DNA of 64,000 bases from Candidatus Colicola equi (GTDB lineage Bacteria > Bacteroidota > Bacteroidia > Bacteroidales > Paludibacteraceae): positions 1 to 64,000 of the forward strand of contig JAGHRV010000007.1 of the NCBI GenBank assembly GCA_018066175.1. The letters are read 5' to 3'. The notes below the pieces were generated by a model. That model ran no database searches, was not told the origin of the DNA, and saw nothing but the letters and a program-made list of their open reading frames with translations. Shown here piece after piece: positions 8,371-18,649 of this stretch. Numbering within the stretch: the first letter of the stretch is position 1; the number at the start of each line of letters is the position of its first letter. The translations under genes were made by a program, and so were the position numbers.

Positions 8371-9870
8371 TTATTTACTAGGAATAGCAGGGATCTTCTT
8401 CATCTTGAAGGTATTGCGGTCGCCATTCTCGCGATAACCGCTCCATTCCATATAGGTCTCATCACCCTCTTGATAAATCTTAATATCCCACCATTCAAAG
8501 AACTGTCCATTGTTCTCCCAACTGGTTACTAACCAATTGCCATCAACTCCGTATAAACCATCATTAGGTTGTCCAAAGCCTTGACGTTTCCAATCTTCCA
8601 CGCCGGGAGTAGCACTGGAGTCGTTATAGTAATAATACGTACCATCATTAAGATATTCCCAAATATGGTGGTAATCACCATAGGCACCGCCACCGTCAAT
8701 ACCATACCATTTACCTTGAATAGCTTCGGAGAAGTCCTCATTAACTTTCACTAACTCCAACATGCGCTGTGGATCAACAGCCTTTCCGTCGCGGCTACTG
8801 GAATATGCGACTACTTGAATAGTCGTGTCAGTCAAGTTAGTGATACTGGAACGCCATTGAACGAGTGCTCCGGTATTGTCTTTACCACTTTCTACCAGGT
8901 AATTACCTGTTAGAGAGTATTTCAGTTGAAGTTTATTATGCCATTCTGTTTTTGAGAAGGTGGTATCTGCAATGGTGTAAAATACATTACCATTATTGTC
9001 AAAAGTATGCACAGAACGTTTATTGGTAAATACCTCTGCGCCATTCTCTTTGATAACCATCCATTTACCGGGCAACATCGTATTGACTTCGTCTCTGGTA
9101 GGCGAGATACGTGCCATAGTGAAGTTGCGGCGTTCGTTATTGTCGCGCAAGGCCGTCCAAGCCATCTGTTTGTCCTGAATGGTGATATCCCACCACTCGC
9201 GGTCTTCGTCTGCATCAGGCTTCTCTTTCCAACGGAAAGCCACGAAATCACCATCAACGGCATATTCGTTGAGTGTGTTCTCACTTATTACCCATTGACC
9301 GGGATTGGTCTCATCCGGACTAAAGTAATAGTACTTGCCTTCCGGAGTCATCAACCACAGGTGATTATAGTCGCCGTAGTCGCCACCACCGGATGTACCT
9401 TGCCATAAACCGATGATGTCTTCCGTATAGTCCACATTTACTTTCTCAAACGTAGCCTTAGGCATCATATCTTTCTCGGGGTCGTCGTTCTTGAACATAC
9501 GAGAAGGATCGGTTGTGAACTGCTTATCCGACATAGATGTGATGTTTGCCATCCATTCAATACGTATAGAGCCATCGCTCCAACGTGTATGCAGCGCATC
9601 TCCTTGTAGGGTATAATTGAGTCTTTTCTGGTTAAACCATACTTGCTCGCCCATTACTTCCATAAAGTCAGCCATGGTCTGAGTACCGGCACTTACACCA
9701 TCAAAGGTGTAGATAATACGTTGGTTAGTCTGAACAGGCTTACCATCTAAAGTGGCTAATTTCCACTTACCGGCAAGTGCTTTTTGGTCAAAAGAGATGC
9801 CGTTGTTGTCTTTCTTACAACTGCTTAAAGCAATCATAACGGCCAGTAGGCCAAATATATATTTCTTCAT
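8371..9870 (-). CDS. Lipoprotein with two tandem lipocalin-like domains
   Basis: The start is taken as ATG at 9870; a GTG three codons upstream is also possible. The first 18 residues are a lipoprotein signal (ALSSC, Cys18). The remainder is an internal duplication. The first unit begins near GKWKLATLDGKPVQTNQR and the second near GKWMVIKENGAEVFTNKR. Each unit is followed by a pair of shorter WxG...GDYxHxW segments, giving four related blocks with the pattern IxGxWxGxxGGGxYGDYxHxW in blocks two and four. The fold resembles lipocalin-like DUF families of Bacteroidota. It is likely coexpressed with the DUF5689 lipoprotein and receptor upstream, so it may be a surface partner of that receptor. 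Confidence 0.7.
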   Translation of the reverse strand: MKKYIFGLLAVMIALSSCKKDNNGISFDQKALAGKWKLATLDGKPVQTNQRIIYTFDGVSAGTQTMADFMEVMGEQVWFNQKRLNYTLQGDALHTRWSDGSIRIEWMANITSMSDKQFTTDPSRMFKNDDPEKDMMPKATFEKVNVDYTEDIIGLWQGTSGGGDYGDYNHLWLMTPEGKYYYFSPDETNPGQWVISENTLNEYAVDGDFVAFRWKEKPDADEDREWWDITIQDKQMAWTALRDNNERRNFTMARISPTRDEVNTMLPGKWMVIKENGAEVFTNKRSVHTFDNNGNVFYTIADTTFSKTEWHNKLQLKYSLTGNYLVESGKDNTGALVQWRSSITNLTDTTIQVVAYSSSRDGKAVDPQRMLELVKVNEDFSEAIQGKWYGIDGGGAYGDYHHIWEYLNDGTYYYYNDSSATPGVEDWKRQGFGQPNDGLYGVDGNWLVTSWENNGQFFEWWDIKIYQEGDETYMEWSGYRENGDRNTFKMKKIPAIPSK

Positions 9871-9883
9871 AGTAGTCACTTAT

Positions 9884-11269
9884 TTAATTAGGAGTATATT
9901 CAATTGGTGTCCATACTGTGCCATCAGCTTTCTTGAGATTTAAGTCGCTTAAATCGCAAATAGATACAGCCCAATTGGTCTTTTGCCATCCATAACGAGC
10001 GTTATCTTGGTAGTAACTGAGAATACCTTGTACGCTTCCGGAATACTCTCGGCAATGAACAATACCTAAAGCGGTTGACCAACCATTTTCCGTGTAAACA
10101 TATCCGGTACCTTCTGTCTTCTCGGCTGAGGTCCAAACCACGTCATCTACTTGCCAACCTTGTTGTGCTTTAATAAAACTTACAGGAATAACCACTTCGT
10201 TGATGCCGTCAAGTTTAGCCAATAGATATGGTTTGGAATAGTCGATGACTGCGGATTTATCATAGAAGAATACGTCGCCTTCCTCCGCTGCACCGGCACC
10301 GGGGAGATAGAAGTTTGCTTCTTTAGCATATTCCGACATGGATATACTCATGAAATCATTCTCGTCAGCATCATAAACAATACGAGATTGTGGGTAACCT
10401 ACGTTCTGAGTTGTGGGAGCAAATACATTGCAGTAGGAATCTTCAGTAGGATTGCCGGTTGTGCAATTTTGCGGAGTTTTGTCAGAACTGAGGCATTCTC
10501 CGGTATAGTGGATATCCATTATTTTAACTAATTTGCCATCCTCTTTGCGCGCTGCTACGATATCTGTCATTGCGTTGATTTGGTCAATCGTCACAACATC
10601 ATAGTGCAAATCCTCTGCTGGAATAGGAGTGCCAATACGTTTAACTGCGGCTTTAAAGCGTGCTACAGGAATACGTCCGGGAGCCCAACCAATCTTCTCT
10701 GCTGCCTTATGAGCAAATACATTGTTGTTGTATGACGGTACGCATAACTGTGGTTGGTTAGCGTAACGACCAATAGCTAAACCGTTGCAACGAATTAGAA
10801 TCATTTGCCCACGAGGATACATACCGGATATAGAACCGGCATCTACCGATAGACGCATTGCTTCTTGCTTACCATTTACTACTCGTTGAATAACAAGAGT
10901 CTTATAGAAGTTTCCTCCATAATCATCCGTAGTAACGCGGCCCATAATATAAATACCGGGACCCTTATCACGAATCGTATCAATCGAGAATAGATAGATA
11001 GGATTACCATCAGCGTCCTTTAAGTTATCATTGGATGAACGAGTACGATAAAGAGTGGTATCACTTAAATAATTACCTTCTTCCGTCATGAAAGAATCTA
11101 AGAACTCATTGAGCGTGTAGAGCTTACCATCAGCGGTTAACTGCTCAATGGTGGCATCATTTTCTGCATAACGCAGATCGGCCTCCGACGGAGTTTTATA
11201 TTTGCACGAAGAAAGGATAGTGACTATAGCTGCTATAGTGACTATAGAAAATATAGTGAATCGTTTCAT
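9884..11269 (-). CDS. DUF5689-type lipoprotein
   Basis: The 461-residue protein has a lipoprotein signal ending TILSSC (Cys22). The region after it (about residues 50-175, from YTLNEFLDSF through GIYIMGRVTTDDYGGNFYKTL to QMILIRCNGLAIGRY) matches the OB-like DUF5689 domain of Bacteroidota surface lipoproteins. The C-terminal half (about 270-461) is beta-rich and unassigned. It lies between a TonB-dependent receptor gene (5 bases upstream) and another lipoprotein gene (13 bases downstream), the usual place for a receptor's surface partner. The imported ligand is not evident. Confidence 0.75.
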   Translation of the reverse strand: MKRFTIFSIVTIAAIVTILSSCKYKTPSEADLRYAENDATIEQLTADGKLYTLNEFLDSFMTEEGNYLSDTTLYRTRSSNDNLKDADGNPIYLFSIDTIRDKGPGIYIMGRVTTDDYGGNFYKTLVIQRVVNGKQEAMRLSVDAGSISGMYPRGQMILIRCNGLAIGRYANQPQLCVPSYNNNVFAHKAAEKIGWAPGRIPVARFKAAVKRIGTPIPAEDLHYDVVTIDQINAMTDIVAARKEDGKLVKIMDIHYTGECLSSDKTPQNCTTGNPTEDSYCNVFAPTTQNVGYPQSRIVYDADENDFMSISMSEYAKEANFYLPGAGAAEEGDVFFYDKSAVIDYSKPYLLAKLDGINEVVIPVSFIKAQQGWQVDDVVWTSAEKTEGTGYVYTENGWSTALGIVHCREYSGSVQGILSYYQDNARYGWQKTNWAVSICDLSDLNLKKADGTVWTPIEYTPN

Positions 11270-11274
11270 ATTCG

Positions 11275-14200
11275 TTAGAATTTATAGGTTAGTGTTAAAT
11301 AGAAGTTAGCACCCCATGCATAGTAGTACTTAGATGGGAACTTCCATATATTAGGAGTAATGGTAGAGTTGTTATGCTCATCCGTAATTTGCTGACGAGT
11401 GCTACGAGGCAGACGTGCTTGCTGATAACCACCGGTCTTGAGATAGACGTTGTTGGTGATGTTGGTGCAAGACAGGTTGATAGATAACGACTGACGGTTC
11501 TTGAGATAAATCAGTTTACCTATACTCAAATCAATTACGAAACGATGCCAGGGGTTCTTATCCACAAGCGATTCCTGCTCTGCCATGTACTTAAATGGCG
11601 ATTGCAATTCAGGAATACCGTAGGAATTGAGAACAGGCTTGCCCTGTGCGTCTAATTCACGAACGTCGTGGCATTGATCGTGGTCTGTATATACGTTGGT
11701 GAAGTTACCATTTACGGTGGATCCATCGGCGCGGGTGCCATAGAATAAACCTTGCATTCGACGAGAAGGAGCAACGCTCATCCAGTTCCAGTCATAGTAG
11801 CTAACGGTTACGTCAGCAAACCACATCTTGGGGTGGAAGAACGATAATTTCAACGAAGCAGTCAGTTGAGGACCGTTGCTTACGCGTAAACCATTGTATA
11901 AGACGGAGTCGCGCAGTTCATACAGTTGTTTCTCTGTACCTGTTTCGCCATCCAGATAGGTATCCAATGCCATACCATTTTCCGCGGAGGTTACGCAGTA
12001 AGCATTGCTCATATAACGTTGATCGCTGATACTGGTGGCTCCGGTTAAGGTGAAGTACGTACCTAACTTAACTTGTAAGGCTGCCTCCACACCGGCGTGA
12101 CGGCGATTGATACCCGTGATAGCTTGGTTCACAAAGGTACGAGCCTCGTCATCGTAGTAACCATTCAATTCACTGCCGTTCCAGAAACGAGTGTAGAAAC
12201 CGGTGAAACGACCACGAACGGCGTTGTAGTTAAACTCGTACGTAAGGTCAGCACCAACTACTTTCTCAGAAGCAGCATAGAAGTCCTTCAGGTTAGACGC
12301 ATTGTCGTGCGTATAGATGGCTTCTATCGCGCGATCGTGCACACGCGGAGATATATAGGCATCGCGCGCAAGAGGAGCCTGGGTCTCGGCCATTGCATTT
12401 AACGTAATGCGGTTACGACCATTGATCTTATAGGTCAAACCCATCTTGAAGGCAGGATCTACAAAGTGATGCCAGTCACCTTCTAAGCGGCTTGCGCAGT
12501 TACCTTGTTGGATTCTGAAGTAGTCGTTGTCTGAACCCAAATAGCGTTTAGCAGCTTGAGGATCGTTTTGTGCAGTAACAGCTGCCAAGTAAACGGCACG
12601 ACCGTTAATCATGTCTGTTGTACGTTGGATATTGGAATAAGTCAATTGCAAACCATAGTACAGATTGAGGTTCTGCCAATTCCATTCGTTCTGAGCCCAA
12701 AGACGAGCGGTGGTCATATTGATGCGATAATCATAACCAAAGCGGTCGCCATTCTTGATAGCCTGTGCCTCTTTGCCGTGCTCGTTCCAGTACTTAAGGT
12801 TATTCTGCTTAACGTAAGCAATCTGAGCCTGTGTCATACCGATGTTGGTAGCCAACTCACGAATATCACGCTCTGAGAAAGCATCCACATCAATCCACTG
12901 ATTACCTCCCAGCAGGTCATCCATGGTCTTGTAGTGGATACCTTGTGATTGTTTGAGTTCCAATCCGGCAGTGATCTTGAGGTGATCGATGTGATTGTCT
13001 TGGTAATTGACGGTTGCCATGGCCTCTTGAATGTCATTATGACGACGCTCAATGATATAACGAGCCGAGCCATTGGGATTCATTGCGTTTTGAGCATAGT
13101 TGGCAGCATACAAAGCTTCCCAATCAATTTGGGTGGTCTTGTTGTCACGAGAGGTCCATAAGTCCGTTAATGTCTTGTACGAATCCATATCTATCGAGTG
13201 ACCTACAGCATTGTCGTTGTAGGAAGCAGGGTAGAGTACATTGCCATCGGCATCCAATTGGCCCATTGGCTTACCATTGATATCCGTGTTGATGAAGTCA
13301 CCGTTCTTGTCTAACTGGCCATCAAACAGGAAAGAAGGCATGTTGCGATAATAATCCGGACGTGGGTCAGGAGCGTTGTAGAAAGATAGTGCCGAGTTGG
13401 AGTACATTGAGTAGTGGTAACCGGCTGCTACGTGTAACTTGCGCTCTTTGTCAATGTTATAGTCGTATGAGAGAACCAGTGTCGGATCATAGGACTTAAC
13501 GATACGAGAGTTACGCACTTTGCCATCCTGATAGCCCCAATAGGGGTTGTAGTTGTTCCAACCCCATTTGGTGCGGTTGTATTGGTTCGTCAAATCGTAC
13601 ACCTCTTGGGTAACGGCAGCAGATTGAGCGCGTTGGGTAGGTGCACCAAAAGTGATAATACTTAAGCGATGTTGATCTCCCCATTTCTTTTCTGCAGAGA
13701 AGAAATAACCTAAGGAGTAATACTCAATACCTTCACCAATCTGACCCTTTTGATCAATATACGGAGAGAAACGGAAGGCTAACTGTCCCATGAAGGACCA
13801 ACCGCTCTTTAATGGACCGGAACTGTAGCTAACACGAGCAGCAGCCTTGTAGTTACGATTAGTTCCGGCTAAGGATACTTTCCAACCTTGTGCATAATTG
13901 GATGCAGTCATCAGGTAATTGGTGGCTTTACCTACATTACCAAAGGTGAAGTTAGTTGCTTCCAATGGGTTGGTAGTCTCTTTGTAACGACTGGCATCGT
14001 TCAAACCACCCATGGCAGAGAAGTTAAACTGTCCGCGCTCTGCGGAATTGAACGACAAACCTTCAATGTAATTCTGCTCATACTTGGATTGGTATCCACG
14101 TTGACGATAACGCGCTGTGGACCATGACCAAGAAGCCATTTTGTTGAAGACATCCTGATCGGACGAGGCGGTGGAAGCTTGCTCTTGTGAACGACCTTCA

Positions 14201-14568
14201 TCGTCATTGAGTTCTTCATCAAGCAAGTTCAGCAATACTTCGTCCTTAGCTTCGCGAGCCATGTCAGGCTGAATGTTAATACTGCCAAGATTTGTGCTCT
14301 CATTGGCCTTAATCTGAATGATTTCGATTCCGGAATTGTAACCATCGGCTTCGATAATCAATTCTTCTACACCAGCATCCAAATAGAGCAAGTTAAACTC
14401 ACCATTCTGGTTCGTGGTGGTACTTAGATTCTGATTGGCGAGGGTAATGGTTGCACCAATTACGGCTTTGCCGCTTTCTGCCTCTACAATACGGCCTTTG
14501 AGGCTCGTTTGTGCCGAAGCAGTTAGTGCCATAACACCTGCCAACAGGGTCAAAAGTGTTTTTCGCAT
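11275..14568 (-). CDS. TonB-dependent receptor with CarboxypepD_reg domain
   Basis: The 1097-residue protein has a signal peptide (cut after ASAQ at about 20), an N-terminal carboxypeptidase-regulatory-like beta-sandwich (about 22-112, SLKGRIVEAESGKAVIGATI), a plug-like region (about 135-230, with RQRGYQSKYEQNYIEGL) and a long 22-strand-type barrel ending FYLTLTYKF, a correct terminal strand. It is energised by a TonB complex such as that of 2098-3957. It is not followed by a SusD homologue but by a DUF5689 lipoprotein and a lipocalin-like lipoprotein, so it differs from a classical SusC/D glycan importer. Between signal and plug lies an acidic low-complexity stretch (LLDEELNDDEGRSQEQ). Confidence 0.88.
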   Translation of the reverse strand: MRKTLLTLLAGVMALTASAQTSLKGRIVEAESGKAVIGATITLANQNLSTTTNQNGEFNLLYLDAGVEELIIEADGYNSGIEIIQIKANESTNLGSINIQPDMAREAKDEVLLNLLDEELNDDEGRSQEQASTASSDQDVFNKMASWSWSTARYRQRGYQSKYEQNYIEGLSFNSAERGQFNFSAMGGLNDASRYKETTNPLEATNFTFGNVGKATNYLMTASNYAQGWKVSLAGTNRNYKAAARVSYSSGPLKSGWSFMGQLAFRFSPYIDQKGQIGEGIEYYSLGYFFSAEKKWGDQHRLSIITFGAPTQRAQSAAVTQEVYDLTNQYNRTKWGWNNYNPYWGYQDGKVRNSRIVKSYDPTLVLSYDYNIDKERKLHVAAGYHYSMYSNSALSFYNAPDPRPDYYRNMPSFLFDGQLDKNGDFINTDINGKPMGQLDADGNVLYPASYNDNAVGHSIDMDSYKTLTDLWTSRDNKTTQIDWEALYAANYAQNAMNPNGSARYIIERRHNDIQEAMATVNYQDNHIDHLKITAGLELKQSQGIHYKTMDDLLGGNQWIDVDAFSERDIRELATNIGMTQAQIAYVKQNNLKYWNEHGKEAQAIKNGDRFGYDYRINMTTARLWAQNEWNWQNLNLYYGLQLTYSNIQRTTDMINGRAVYLAAVTAQNDPQAAKRYLGSDNDYFRIQQGNCASRLEGDWHHFVDPAFKMGLTYKINGRNRITLNAMAETQAPLARDAYISPRVHDRAIEAIYTHDNASNLKDFYAASEKVVGADLTYEFNYNAVRGRFTGFYTRFWNGSELNGYYDDEARTFVNQAITGINRRHAGVEAALQVKLGTYFTLTGATSISDQRYMSNAYCVTSAENGMALDTYLDGETGTEKQLYELRDSVLYNGLRVSNGPQLTASLKLSFFHPKMWFADVTVSYYDWNWMSVAPSRRMQGLFYGTRADGSTVNGNFTNVYTDHDQCHDVRELDAQGKPVLNSYGIPELQSPFKYMAEQESLVDKNPWHRFVIDLSIGKLIYLKNRQSLSINLSCTNITNNVYLKTGGYQQARLPRSTRQQITDEHNNSTITPNIWKFPSKYYYAWGANFYLTLTYKF

Positions 14569-14596
14569 AATTGTGTTGATTTTAGTTAATAATATA

Positions 14597-15994
14597 TTAA
14601 AACTCTGCTGTTTTAGGAGTTCTTGGGAAAGGAATGACGTCGCGTATATTCTGCATACCCGTTACGAATAGCATGAGGCGTTCAAATCCCAATCCGAATC
14701 CGGCATGGGGAGCTGCGCCAAAGCGACGTGTATCTAAGTACCACCACATATCCTTCATTGGGATGTGACGGCGCTCAATTTCGGCATTCAATTTATCTAA
14801 ACTCTCTTCACGCACCGAACCACCAATAATCTCGCCAATTTGTGGGAAGAGTACATCCGTGCCCTGTACGGTCTTATTATCTTCGTTAATCTTCATATAG
14901 AAAGCCTTGATCTCTTTCGGGTAGTCGGTCATAATAACCGGCTTACCAAAGTGCTCTTCTACTAAGTAACGTTCATGCTCCGAAGCCAAGTCATCGCCCC
15001 AATTGCAGGGGAACTCAAACTTATGACCGTTCTTAATGGCTTCTTGCAGAATCTCTACACCCTTTGTGTATGGTAAACGAACGAATTCGGTATTCACTAC
15101 AGACTTCAGACGTTCAATCAAACCCTTATCTACGTATTGGTTGAGGAACTCCAAGTCTTCCATGCAGTTATCCAAGGCCCAACGCACGCAGTACTTAATG
15201 AAGTCCTCCTCCAGGTCCATCAGTTCATCTTTTTGAATAAAGGCCACCTCCGGCTCAATCATCCAGAACTCCGCTAAGTGACGTGGAGTATTGCTGTTCT
15301 CGGCGCGGAAAGTTGGACCAAATGTGTAGATCTTACCTAAGGCCATGGCAGCTAATTCACCTTCCAACTGACCACTAACGGTTAGACTGGCTTGTTTGCC
15401 AAAGAAGTCGTCCGAGTAATCAATCTTACCATCTTCTCCTTTTTTTAGGTTATATAGGTTCTTGGTGGTTACTTGGAACATTTGTCCGGCACCTTCGCAG
15501 TCGGACGCCGTGATGAGTGGGGTATGGAAGTAGAAATATCCGTGCTCGTGGAAGTAAGTATGAATGGCCATAGCCATGTGGTGACGGATACGGAAGACCG
15601 CTCCAAATGTATTGGTGCGGGGACGTAGATGCGCAATGGTGCGCAGGTACTCCATCGATAAACCTTTCTTTTGTAAGGGATACTGATCCGGGTCCGCTGT
15701 GCCATATATTTCTAAGTCCGTTAACTGAATCTCAACGGCTTGACCTGCTCCTTGGGAGGGCACTAATAAACCGGTGGCGGAAATACACGAACCGGTCGTG
15801 ATGGGTTTGAGACTCTCTTCCGGGAACTTGGCCAAATCAACAACAATCTGAATGTTCTTGATGGTCGAACCGTCATTGAGGGCAATGAAACTAACTTGTT
15901 TATTGCCGCGACGACTGCGTACCCATCCTCGAACATTGATAGGTTCGTTAAAGGCTGTGCTCAGAAGAGCTTGTTTGATTTCTGTTCGTTGCAT
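14597..15994 (-). CDS. asnS: Asparaginyl-tRNA synthetase
   Basis: AsnRS charges tRNA-Asn with asparagine using ATP. The 465-residue protein has an N-terminal OB-fold anticodon-binding domain (about 10-105, [23 protein letters not shown]) and a class II catalytic core with motif 2 ([25 protein letters not shown], read in two parts) and motif 3 ([16 protein letters not shown]) near the C-terminus. The length matches the bacterial enzyme. The asparagine-type features separate it from AspRS, which is longer and carries a GAD insertion. It lies 59 bases after dnaB and 28 bases before the receptor gene, on the same strand. Confidence 0.95.
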   Translation of the reverse strand: MQRTEIKQALLSTAFNEPINVRGWVRSRRGNKQVSFIALNDGSTIKNIQIVVDLAKFPEESLKPITTGSCISATGLLVPSQGAGQAVEIQLTDLEIYGTADPDQYPLQKKGLSMEYLRTIAHLRPRTNTFGAVFRIRHHMAMAIHTYFHEHGYFYFHTPLITASDCEGAGQMFQVTTKNLYNLKKGEDGKIDYSDDFFGKQASLTVSGQLEGELAAMALGKIYTFGPTFRAENSNTPRHLAEFWMIEPEVAFIQKDELMDLEEDFIKYCVRWALDNCMEDLEFLNQYVDKGLIERLKSVVNTEFVRLPYTKGVEILQEAIKNGHKFEFPCNWGDDLASEHERYLVEEHFGKPVIMTDYPKEIKAFYMKINEDNKTVQGTDVLFPQIGEIIGGSVREESLDKLNAEIERRHIPMKDMWWYLDTRRFGAAPHAGFGLGFERLMLFVTGMQNIRDVIPFPRTPKTAEF

Positions 15995-16053
15995 ATTATA
16001 ATTATTATACTACGTATTGATTATGTTTCGATAATGTTAGGATTTTGACCTTA

Positions 16054-17580
16054 TTAAAACGGCATATCTTGTGGGTTATCCAACTGGGCGCCATCCGGAC
16101 TACCTAATGAGGATCGAATGGATATCTCTCCTGCATTGGGTAACGGAGCTAAATCGCTATCGTCGTATGCTTCGTTCTCGTTCTGGAACTTAGCAAACTT
16201 AGAGCGGAAGCGCAACCATATCTCATCTACTGCACCATTACGATGCTTGGCTACGATGATCTGACCTAATCCACGCAGGTCCTTACCGGTCTTGTCGTCA
16301 TTATATAAATGGTAGTACTCGGGACGGTGGATGAAACATACCATATCGGCATCTTGCTCAATGGCTCCGGACTCACGTAAGTCACTCAATTGCGGTTTCT
16401 TACCATCAACACCCGTACGTGCTTCTACGCCACGGTTTAACTGCGATAGGGCAATGATAGGAATATCCAATTCCTTGGCCAGGGCTTTTAGGTTACGTGA
16501 TATAATACTAACCTCCTGTTCGCGAGAGCCGAAATTCATGCCCTGTGCGTTCATCAACTGCAGGTAGTCAATGATAATCAACTCCACATGTTGTTCCTTC
16601 ACTAACTTACGGGCTTTGCTGCGCAATTCAAACACAGATAATGCCGGTGTATCATCTACATAGATAGGTGCTCCTTTTAGGTCACGAATCTTAGTTTCTA
16701 ATTTCTTCCATTCGTCTTTGGTCAAGTGTCCGTTCTTAATCTTATCACCCTCGATCTCACATACGTTCATAATCAAACGGTTCACTAACTGCACGTTGGA
16801 CATCTCCAATGAGAACATCGCTACCGGGCGGTGATAATTGATGGCAATGTTCTTGGCCATGGATAGCACAAATGCCGTCTTACCCATAGCCGGACGGGCA
16901 GCGATGATGATCAGGTCGGACTTTTGCCAACCGGATGTAATCTTATCTAAGGCCGTGAATCCGCTGGGTACACCGGATATATTGCCTTCGTTCTTGCCTG
17001 CCGCCTGAATACGATTAAATGCTTCGGTGATAACATCATCAATCTGATGCACGTCACGCTTTTGACTGCGTTGACTGATTGAGAAAATATCTGCCTCGGC
17101 TTTTTGCATCAGATCATCTACATCTTGCGTCTCGTCGTATCCTAACTCTTCAATCTCGGTTGCCATGTGAATCAATTCGCGAGCGGTATGCTTTTGTGCG
17201 ATGATCTGTGCATGATAACGCAAGTGTGCTGCCGAAGCTACACGGCGGGTGAGGTCGCTGATGTAAATGACACCTCCAACTTCGTCTAGTGTACCTAATG
17301 ATTTGAGTTTCTCCGTTACGGATAACACATCAATCGGCTGCTCTTTTGCGGCCAAGGCAGCAATTGCCTCGAATACTTTTTGGTTCTGCTCCTTATAAAA
17401 AACCGCCGGAGTCAATAAATCGGCTACCGTGATAAAAGCCTCTTTCTCAATCATGAGGGCTCCCAATACGGACTCTTCCAACTCAATGGCTTGAGGTGGC
17501 ATCTTACCCATATCATTCGGACCGACTTTGATGGGACGAGTGACCTTGGTCTTATTCTTATTTGCGCTTGGTGTAGGCAT
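16054..17580 (-). CDS. dnaB: Replicative DNA helicase
   Basis: DnaB is the hexameric 5'-3' helicase of the replication fork. The 508-residue protein has the N-terminal primase-interacting domain (about 25-125, PPQAIELEESVLGALMIEKE), a linker helix and a RecA-like C-terminal ATPase with Walker A AARPAMGKTAF (about 226-236), the Walker B region LIIIDYLQLM and the arginine-finger region. No intein is present, unlike many DnaB proteins. The start overlaps the end of meaB by 23 bases, so the two are probably translated from one message. Confidence 0.96.
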   Translation of the reverse strand: MPTPSANKNKTKVTRPIKVGPNDMGKMPPQAIELEESVLGALMIEKEAFITVADLLTPAVFYKEQNQKVFEAIAALAAKEQPIDVLSVTEKLKSLGTLDEVGGVIYISDLTRRVASAAHLRYHAQIIAQKHTARELIHMATEIEELGYDETQDVDDLMQKAEADIFSISQRSQKRDVHQIDDVITEAFNRIQAAGKNEGNISGVPSGFTALDKITSGWQKSDLIIIAARPAMGKTAFVLSMAKNIAINYHRPVAMFSLEMSNVQLVNRLIMNVCEIEGDKIKNGHLTKDEWKKLETKIRDLKGAPIYVDDTPALSVFELRSKARKLVKEQHVELIIIDYLQLMNAQGMNFGSREQEVSIISRNLKALAKELDIPIIALSQLNRGVEARTGVDGKKPQLSDLRESGAIEQDADMVCFIHRPEYYHLYNDDKTGKDLRGLGQIIVAKHRNGAVDEIWLRFRSKFAKFQNENEAYDDSDLAPLPNAGEISIRSSLGSPDGAQLDNPQDMPF

Positions 17581-18649
17581 TGATTAATTCGGATGCAGCA
17601 ATAAAACTGCTTATTTCGTTATTAAGTACTTTCTTTTCCATTAACTGAGTTAACGCTTCCATTTCAGGATGTTGATAGAACCCGTTCAATAGGCTGGAGT
17701 TGATGGTCTCGTACATCCAATATTTGGCTTGCTCTGTGCGCTTAGCATCAAAGTAGCCGTTCTCGCGCGTAAACCTTATATATTCTTCTATCATCTTCCA
17801 AACCTCTTGGATGCCGGTCTTCTCTACGGCCGAACAGGTCTCGGCGTATGGTTTCCAACCGGATTCCGTAGGAGGGAACAAGGCTAAGGCATTCTTGAAA
17901 CTTACCTTAGCGGCTTGTGCTCGCTCTACGTTGTGACCATCGCATTTATTGATAGCTATGCCATCGGCCATCTCCATAATACCGCGTTTGATGCCTTGCA
18001 GTTCGTCTCCGGTGCCGGTTACTTGCAGCAGCAAGAAAAAATCCACCATCGAGTGTGCGGCTGTCTCGGACTGACCAACACCGACTGTTTCCACCAATAT
18101 AGTATCAAACCCTGCAGCTTCGCATAGCACAATCGTCTCTCGTGTCTTACGCGCTACGCCGCCTAATGAACCGGCTGAGGGACTGGGACGGATAAACGCA
18201 TTGGCTTGCACCGACAACTCGTTCATTCTTGTCTTATCCCCTAAGATAGATCCTTTGCTGCGCTCGCTGGACGGGTCAATAGCCAGCACGGCTAAGTGCT
18301 TACCCTGTTTACATAGTTCGGTACCTAAGGCTTCTATGAATGTTGACTTACCGGCACCGGGGACACCCGTTATGCCTACACGCACCGACCCTCCGGCGTG
18401 GGGTAGGCAACGCTCAATCACTTGCTGCGCAATGACTTGATCGGACGGCAGATTACTCTCCACCAGCGTCACCGCTTGGGATAGTAAGGTGATGTCGCCT
18501 TTTAGAATACCTTCTACGTATTCATCGGCTGTCAGCACGCGTTTCTTGCGGTGGAATGTGGAGTAGGGATTCACCTGCGGTAAATTCACTACTCCTTCGT
18601 TCACCACTAAACCTTTGTACTCGTTACTATTTTCAGGATGCTCCATCAT
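17558..18649 (-). CDS. meaB: Methylmalonyl-CoA mutase-associated GTPase MeaB
   Basis: MeaB (ArgK family) is a G-protein chaperone that protects and gates cofactor loading of adenosylcobalamin-dependent methylmalonyl-CoA mutase. The protein shows Walker A GVPGAGKSTF, the DPSSERSKGSILGDKTRM segment, the VGVGQSE switch region and the NKCDG base-recognition motif. The preferred start is ATG at 18649, overlapping the stop of the DUF1573 gene as TAATG. A TTG five codons earlier would lie inside that gene. The mutase genes are not in this window, so the partner must be encoded elsewhere. Confidence 0.93.
   Translation of the reverse strand: MMEHPENSNEYKGLVVNEGVVNLPQVNPYSTFHRKKRVLTADEYVEGILKGDITLLSQAVTLVESNLPSDQVIAQQVIERCLPHAGGSVRVGITGVPGAGKSTFIEALGTELCKQGKHLAVLAIDPSSERSKGSILGDKTRMNELSVQANAFIRPSPSAGSLGGVARKTRETIVLCEAAGFDTILVETVGVGQSETAAHSMVDFFLLLQVTGTGDELQGIKRGIMEMADGIAINKCDGHNVERAQAAKVSFKNALALFPPTESGWKPYAETCSAVEKTGIQEVWKMIEEYIRFTRENGYFDAKRTEQAKYWMYETINSSLLNGFYQHPEMEALTQLMEKKVLNNEISSFIAASELINAYTKRK

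Noticed and set aside
11275-14568. SusC-type glycan importer
   Set aside because: No SusD homologue follows; the adjacent lipoproteins belong to other families.
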